Positions 5,429-9,363 of a DNA stretch of 9,363 nt are shown here, piece by piece. The stretch spans positions 1-9,363 of the forward strand of contig CABSAH010000060.1 of NCBI GenBank assembly GCA_902475645.1, given 5' to 3'. The notes beneath the pieces are model-generated. The model searched no databases. It saw only the letters and a list, made by a program, of their open reading frames with translations, and was not told where the DNA came from. A program made the translations under genes and the position numbers. Source of the DNA: an uncultured Christensenellaceae bacterium (GTDB lineage Bacteria; Bacillota; Clostridia; Christensenellales; CAG-138). Numbering within the stretch: the stretch's first letter is position 1; every line of letters begins with the position of its first letter.

Positions 5429-6550
5429 ATGAAAAAATTTGCTGCTTTGATGCTGGCTTTGGTTCTTGCCATAGCCGCCATCGGCTGCTCCGCCCCTGCG
5501 GATCAGAACGTGGACAAGCCCGCCGACACCAATCCGGGTCAGAACGTGACTGAGCCTGTCAATACCGATGCGGGCCAGACCGATACCACTCCCACCGACG
5601 ATAATAAGGCGCCCTATCGCGTAGCCATGGTTACCGATACCGGCGGAATCAACGACCAGTCCTTCAACGCTTCCGCGTGGGCCGGTTTGCAGAGGGCTCA
5701 GGAGGAGCTTGGCTGCGAGGTTAAGTATTTTGAATCCAAGACCGACGCCGACTATGCCCCCAACCTTGAAACCGCCGTTGACGAGGGCTACGACCTTATA
5801 CTGTGCATCGGCTTCCTTATGGCCGATACTCTGGCTGAGGTTTCCGCCAACTATCCCGACCAGGCGTTTGCAATAGTTGACAATTCAAGCGTTGGCGCCA
5901 ACGTTGTGGGCGTTAACTTTGCAACCGAGCAGTGCTCCTATCTGGTAGGCGTTGCCGCCGCCACCATGACAAAGACCAACAACGTCGGTTTCGTAGTCGG
6001 CATGGTCAGCCCCGTCATGAACACCTTCGGTTACGGCTTCTATGCCGGCGTGCGCGACACCAACCCCGATTGCCAGGTTCAGTGCTACAATGCCAACAGC
6101 TTTGGCGATGCCGCAGGCGGTAAGGCTGCCACCATCAATATGTACACCAACGGCGCGGACGTGGTTTACCATGCCGCGGGCGCAACCGGCCTTGGCGTTA
6201 TAGAAGCCGGTAAGGAGCAGGGCAAGCTGGTAATAGGCGTTGACCAGGATCAGGCTCCCCTCGCCCCCGAAGCCGTGCTGACCAGCGCCATAAAGCGCGT
6301 TGACAACGGCGTGTTCGCCCTGTGCAAGGACGGCGTTGAGGGCAAGCTGACGCTCGGCTCCGACGTAAACTACGATATCACCTCCGGTGCCGTTGACGTA
6401 TCCCCCACCGATACCCTGATGAGCGACGAGTGCAAGGCCGCCGTTGCCGAAGCAAGGGCAAAGATACTCTCCGGCGAAATCAAGGTTCCCGCAACTACCG
6501 AGGCCTTTGATGCCGCCTACGGTTCCGATTACTACACTCTGGATGACTAA
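5429..6550 (+). CDS. BMP-family substrate-binding lipoprotein (nucleoside-type)
   Basis: This is the extracellular, lipid-anchored receptor of a BMP/PnrA-type ABC importer; characterised relatives bind purine or other nucleosides. Residues 1-20 are a lipoprotein signal peptide (MKK, a hydrophobic stretch, lipobox IGC with C20). Residues 21-60 form a low-complexity D/T/P/N linker containing a degenerate repeat. The BMP domain runs from about 61 to 370. It shows YRVAMVTDTGGINDQSFN (63-80), which includes D70, N75 and D76 and is typical of the ligand pocket. It also shows LILCIGFLMADTL (123-135), NVGFVVGMVSP (185-195), a GAGA-type AAGATGLGVIEA segment (249-260) and VIGVDQDQAP (268-277). The start has GGAGGA 9 bases upstream. 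Threonine is almost always ACC here, whereas neighbours use much ACG, as expected of a strongly expressed receptor. A 12-base-pair hairpin follows the stop, before the ATPase gene. Confidence 0.93.
   Translation: MKKFAALMLALVLAIAAIGCSAPADQNVDKPADTNPGQNVTEPVNTDAGQTDTTPTDDNKAPYRVAMVTDTGGINDQSFNASAWAGLQRAQEELGCEVKYFESKTDADYAPNLETAVDEGYDLILCIGFLMADTLAEVSANYPDQAFAIVDNSSVGANVVGVNFATEQCSYLVGVAAATMTKTNNVGFVVGMVSPVMNTFGYGFYAGVRDTNPDCQVQCYNANSFGDAAGGKAATINMYTNGADVVYHAAGATGLGVIEAGKEQGKLVIGVDQDQAPLAPEAVLTSAIKRVDNGVFALCKDGVEGKLTLGSDVNYDITSGAVDVSPTDTLMSDECKAAVAEARAKILSGEIKVPATTEAFDAAYGSDYYTLDD
5504..5575 (+). repeat. Degenerate tandem repeat in the lipoprotein linker
   Basis: Two 36-base units code for QNVDKPADTNPG and QNVTEPVNTDAG (residues 26-37 and 38-49). 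They share their first nine bases and the overall QNV-P-G pattern. This is probably a duplicated spacer between the membrane anchor and the binding domain. Confidence 0.6.
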
Positions 6551-6565
6551 TGGCTGAATAAGCGC

Positions 6566-6600
6566 ATCCCTGCCCGAAGCATATCGGGCAGGGATTTGTT
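6566..6600 (+). terminator. Hairpin after the BMP gene, likely partial terminator
   Basis: A perfect 12-base-pair stem, ATCCCTGCCCGA (6566-6577) with TCGGGCAGGGAT (6584-6595), encloses the loop AGCATA. The tail TTGTT is only weakly T-rich, so termination is probably incomplete. Such hairpins between a binding-protein gene and its transporter genes commonly keep the receptor mRNA more abundant; that role is inferred here. Confidence 0.7.
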
Positions 6601-6607
6601 ATAACAA
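6596..6607. other. 12-base perfect palindrome TTGTTATAACAA
   Basis: The sequence reads identically on both strands and directly follows the hairpin stem. It may be a chance product of the A/T-rich terminator tail or a protein-binding site. I do not match it to a known operator. Confidence 0.35.
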
Positions 6608-6641
6608 TTCCTTTATCACATCACGCAAGCATACATTTTTT

Positions 6642-6650
6642 AAGGAGGTG
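6642..6650 (+). promoter_or_regulatory. Strong ribosome binding site fixing a TTG start
   Basis: AAGGAGGTG is a near-complete match to the 16S rRNA 3' end. It lies 7 bases before the TTG at 6658. No ATG is suitably placed downstream, so TTG is taken as the start of the ATPase gene. Confidence 0.85.
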
Positions 6651-6657
6651 AGCCGGC

Positions 6658-8199
6658 TTGGAGGGAAACGGGCGCACAGACCCCGCGGTTGAAATGAAGA
6701 ACATAGTAAAAATGTTCGGCTCCTTCAAGGCAAACGACGGGATAAACCTGACCGTTCACAAGGGCGAAATACACGCCATATTGGGCGAAAACGGCGCGGG
6801 TAAATCCACGCTTATGAACATATTATACGGATTGTATCATCCCACATCCGGCCAAATATTCATAAACGGCAAAGAGGTTTCAATATCCGGCCCAAACAAG
6901 GCCATAGAGCTTGGCATAGGCATGGTGCATCAGCATTTTATGCTTGTGCAGCCCTTTACCGTTGCCGAAAACATAATACTGGGCATGGAGCCCATGCTCC
7001 CCGGCGGGCGGGTCAATATGAAGGCGGCACGCGCAAAGGTTAACGAAATATCCGAGCGTTACGGCCTTGAGGTTAACGCCGACGCCAAGATAGAGGATAT
7101 ATCCGTAGGTATGCAGCAGCGCGCGGAAATATTGAAGGTGCTGTACCGCGGCGCGGATATATTGATATTGGATGAGCCTACGGCCTCCCTTACACCGCAG
7201 GAAATAGAAGAACTCATAGAAATAATGCATAATCTTGCGCGCGAGGGAAAAACCGTTATACTCATAACCCACAAGCTGAAGGAAATAAAGGCCGCTGCGG
7301 ATTACTGCACAATTATCCGCCAGGGCAAATATATAAACACCGTCCGCGTTGCGGATACCACGGAGCAGCAGCTCGCCGCCATGATGGTTGGCAGGAGCGT
7401 TGAATTCAAGGTGGATAAGGCGGCGATAGAGCCGGGCGAAATTGCGCTTGAGGTGCATGATCTTCACGCCAAGGATTACAGGAACATAGAAGTCCTACGC
7501 GGGCTGGATATAAGCGTAAGAAAGGGCGAAATAGTAGGCATTGCCGGAATAGACGGCAACGGGCAGACGGAGTTGGTTGAAATACTTACCGGCCTTAAAA
7601 AAGCCACGGGCGGCACAATAACCATGAACGGGCACGACGCATACAACAAAACACCGCGCCAGCTTTTTGACATGGGCATTTCAAGCATACCCGCGGACAG
7701 GCATAAGCACGGGCTGGTGCTGGACTTTTCGGTTGAGGATAACCTGATTCTGCAAAATGCGGACGAAAAGCCGTTTTCAAGCCGCGGCACGCTTAACTTC
7801 AAGGCCATTGACGAGCATGCAAAGGAGCTTATAGAAAAATACGATATCCGTCCCCGCGGCTGCGAGCATGAGCGCGCGGGCGACCTTTCCGGCGGCAATC
7901 AGCAAAAGGTGATAATTGCAAGGGAGGTCACGAACGATAAGGATTTGCTTATAGCCGTGAACCCCACGCGCGGGCTTGACGTTGGTGCGATTGAGTATGT
8001 GCATAAGTACATTGTGGATCAGCGCAACAAGCACAAGGCCGTGCTGCTGGTAAGCTTTGAGCTGGACGAGGTTATGAGCCTTTCCGACAGGATAGACGTT
8101 ATATTTGAAGGAAAGATAGTTGGCAGCGTGCGCGGGAGCGAGGCGGACGAGAAGCAGCTTGGATTGATGATGGCGGGAGGATCGGCGCATGAAGAATAG
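6658..8199 (+). CDS. ABC transporter ATP-binding protein, two fused nucleotide-binding domains (BMP/nucleoside type)
   Basis: This is the cytoplasmic ATPase that drives the adjacent permeases, of the RbsA/YufO type with two domains in 513 residues. Domain 1 has Walker A GENGAGKST (43-51), a Q-loop HQHFMLV (91-97), signature ISVGMQQ (148-154), Walker B ILILDEPTASL (168-178) with E173, and the H-loop ITHK (203-206). Domain 2 is degenerate as usual in this group. Walker A reads GIAGIDGNGQTE without the lysine, the signature LSGGNQQK (410-417) is intact, and Walker B LLIAVNPTRGLD (430-441) has N435 in place of the catalytic glutamate. H is also missing from the second H-loop (SFELDE). So one competent and one degenerate ATP site are expected. 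The start is TTG with a strong ribosome site. The permease gene overlaps its last 11 bases. Confidence 0.95.
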   Translation: MEGNGRTDPAVEMKNIVKMFGSFKANDGINLTVHKGEIHAILGENGAGKSTLMNILYGLYHPTSGQIFINGKEVSISGPNKAIELGIGMVHQHFMLVQPFTVAENIILGMEPMLPGGRVNMKAARAKVNEISERYGLEVNADAKIEDISVGMQQRAEILKVLYRGADILILDEPTASLTPQEIEELIEIMHNLAREGKTVILITHKLKEIKAAADYCTIIRQGKYINTVRVADTTEQQLAAMMVGRSVEFKVDKAAIEPGEIALEVHDLHAKDYRNIEVLRGLDISVRKGEIVGIAGIDGNGQTELVEILTGLKKATGGTITMNGHDAYNKTPRQLFDMGISSIPADRHKHGLVLDFSVEDNLILQNADEKPFSSRGTLNFKAIDEHAKELIEKYDIRPRGCEHERAGDLSGGNQQKVIIAREVTNDKDLLIAVNPTRGLDVGAIEYVHKYIVDQRNKHKAVLLVSFELDEVMSLSDRIDVIFEGKIVGSVRGSEADEKQLGLMMAGGSAHEE

Positions 8200-9268
8200 C
8201 ATAAGCACAGGGCGCTTTGTTGATAAGCTGAGCGAAAGCTCATTCACCTACACGTTCATTTCAATAATAATCGGCTTTATCGTGGGCGCAATCGCGCTGA
8301 TAATCGCAGGCTATAACCCGATAGAATCCTACGGCAAGCTGTTCGGCGTAATATTCCGCTCCTCAAAGAATATTTCATACAGCTTTATTGAATATTCCGT
8401 GCCGTATATACTAACCGGCCTTTCCGTGGCCTTTGCGTTCAAAACGGGCGTATTCAACATAGGCGCGGAGGGTCAATACGTTATGGGCAGCGTTGCGGCC
8501 ATGCTTGTGGGCGCGTTCGTAAAGGCTCCCGCGTTCATACATATTCCGCTCTGCATACTTGCGGCGCTTGCAGCGGGCGCGCTGTGGGGCGGGCTGGTAG
8601 GCTTTTTGAAGATACGCTTCGGCGCGCACGAGGTGCTGTGCATGATAATGTTCAACTGGATAGCCTACTATTTTTCCAACTTTATAGTAAATCTTGACTG
8701 GGTAAACGTCGGCGACGGCAAAACATGGTCCGTACCCATTGCCGATACCGCCAAAATAACAATATCCGATTGGCTGCCCGGACTTTCGCCAAAGGCGCAT
8801 TTCGGCGTGTTCATAGCGCTTATATGCGTGGTTGTTATCTATTATATAATCAACCGCACCACGCTCGGCTTTAAGCTTAAGGCGGTCGGCTTCAATCGCT
8901 CCGCCGCCGAATATGCGGGCATAAACGCAAACGGCTCCGTGCTTACGGCGCTCAGCATATCCGGCATGCTTGCTTCCCTTGCGGGCGCGCTTCAGGTAAT
9001 GGGCGTAACGTATAAGGTAAGCCAGTTTGCGGGGCAGGAGGGTTACGGCTTCCAGGGCATAACCGTTGCGCTGATAGGCGGCACAAATCCCTTCGGCGTG
9101 CTGCTTGGCGCGGAGTTCTTCGGCGCAATGAAATTCGGCGGCACGCGCTTTGATGCGCCCAGCGAGATTGTGGACATTATAATGGGCTGCATAGTGCTGT
9201 GCATCGCCATTTCAAGCCTGCTGAGGATGATTATGAGCGGAAGAAAACGAAATAAGGGAGGCGTATAA
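8189..9268 (+). CDS. ABC transporter permease 1 (BMP/nucleoside type)
   Basis: This is one of two membrane subunits forming the import channel of the BMP system, in the YufP/NupP class of the branched-chain amino acid/ribose permease family. The 359 residues contain about eight to nine hydrophobic segments, for example 22-41, 68-85, 96-112, 118-139, 148-166, 204-222, 250-271, 286-310 and 327-346. The family hallmark FKTGVFNIGAEGQYVMG is at 84-100, and LGFKLKAVGFNRSAAEYAGI (226-245) corresponds to the cytoplasmic coupling region contacting the ATPase. A basic tail RKRNK ends the protein. The start ATG overlaps the ATPase gene, with GGGAGG (8175-8180) eight bases upstream, pointing to translational coupling. 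Confidence 0.95.
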   Translation: MKNSISTGRFVDKLSESSFTYTFISIIIGFIVGAIALIIAGYNPIESYGKLFGVIFRSSKNISYSFIEYSVPYILTGLSVAFAFKTGVFNIGAEGQYVMGSVAAMLVGAFVKAPAFIHIPLCILAALAAGALWGGLVGFLKIRFGAHEVLCMIMFNWIAYYFSNFIVNLDWVNVGDGKTWSVPIADTAKITISDWLPGLSPKAHFGVFIALICVVVIYYIINRTTLGFKLKAVGFNRSAAEYAGINANGSVLTALSISGMLASLAGALQVMGVTYKVSQFAGQEGYGFQGITVALIGGTNPFGVLLGAEFFGAMKFGGTRFDAPSEIVDIIMGCIVLCIAISSLLRMIMSGRKRNKGGV

Positions 9269-9269
9269 C

Positions 9270-9363
9270 ATGGATCAGTTTTTCAAAACGCTTGGCATAG
9301 TGCTTAACGCCACGCTTATGTATACTCCCCCGCTGCTGTTTGCGGCGCTCGGCTCCTGCTGCT
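9270..9363 (+). CDS. ABC transporter permease 2 (BMP/nucleoside type, 3'-truncated)
   Basis: The second channel subunit begins one base after the preceding stop, with GGGAGG (9256-9261) eight bases before its ATG. Only 31 codons are inside the window. The peptide MDQFFKTLGIVLNATLMYTP and the following PLLFAALGSCC stretch match the start of YufQ/NupQ-type permeases, whose first membrane helix reads TPLLFAALG or similar. The order binding protein, ATPase, permease, permease is the standard one for these importers. The rest lies beyond the right edge. Confidence 0.88.
   Translation, partial: MDQFFKTLGIVLNATLMYTPPLLFAALGSCC

Noticed and set aside
6614..6637. Separate promoter for the ATPase gene
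   Set aside because: No -35/-10 pair with acceptable spacing was found between the hairpin and the TTG start.
6880..8247. Several minus-strand open frames opposite the ATPase gene
   Set aside because: All lie opposite textbook ABC motifs and have no domain of their own.

Overview
The window looks like a core-metabolism stretch of a Gram-positive, clostridia-like bacterium. The evidence is strong AGGAGG-type ribosome binding sites, short intergenic gaps, extended -10 promoters, a lipoprotein-anchored binding protein rather than a periplasmic one, and moderately high G+C with very frequent ATA isoleucine codons. I cannot place it more exactly from sequence alone; an uncultured gut-type clostridial lineage is an inference. 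I see no rRNA, tRNA, CRISPR array, insertion sequence or phage gene. No gene-free gap exceeds about 160 bases.

Left block (1-3353, plus strand): a 5'-truncated undecaprenyl-diphosphatase (uppP), a GH13 alpha-glucosidase-like protein that has lost its catalytic residues and domain B, a Sfp-type 4'-phosphopantetheinyl transferase, and a DUF1445 (D-glutamate cyclase/putative hydro-lyase) protein. The first three are spaced by 4-13 bases and look like one operon. The block ends in a hairpin terminator that also serves the convergent tdk gene.

Middle (3371-5268): thymidine kinase (tdk, minus strand) is transcribed divergently from a protein of the L-fucose/L-arabinose isomerase-like fold. Their two predicted promoters abut in a 125-base gap.

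Right block (5269-9363, plus strand): a nucleoside-type BMP uptake system. It consists of a BMP-family substrate-binding lipoprotein, a hairpin likely to reduce read-through, a double-domain ATPase starting at TTG, a first permease overlapping the ATPase by 11 bases, and the first 31 codons of the second permease. The binding protein captures substrate outside the cell, the two permeases form the channel, and the ATPase powers import. With tdk nearby, nucleoside uptake and salvage is a plausible common theme, but the link is inferred.

Most of the window is ordinary. The clearest unusual item is the GH13-like pseudoenzyme at 618-1856. Lesser points are the shared TGATA(C/G)AAT promoter box at three genes, an inverted repeat over the BMP promoter, a Gly-to-Ser change in the thymidine kinase P-loop, and the unknown substrate of the isomerase-like protein. 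I did not find convincing evidence of a wholly new multi-gene system.
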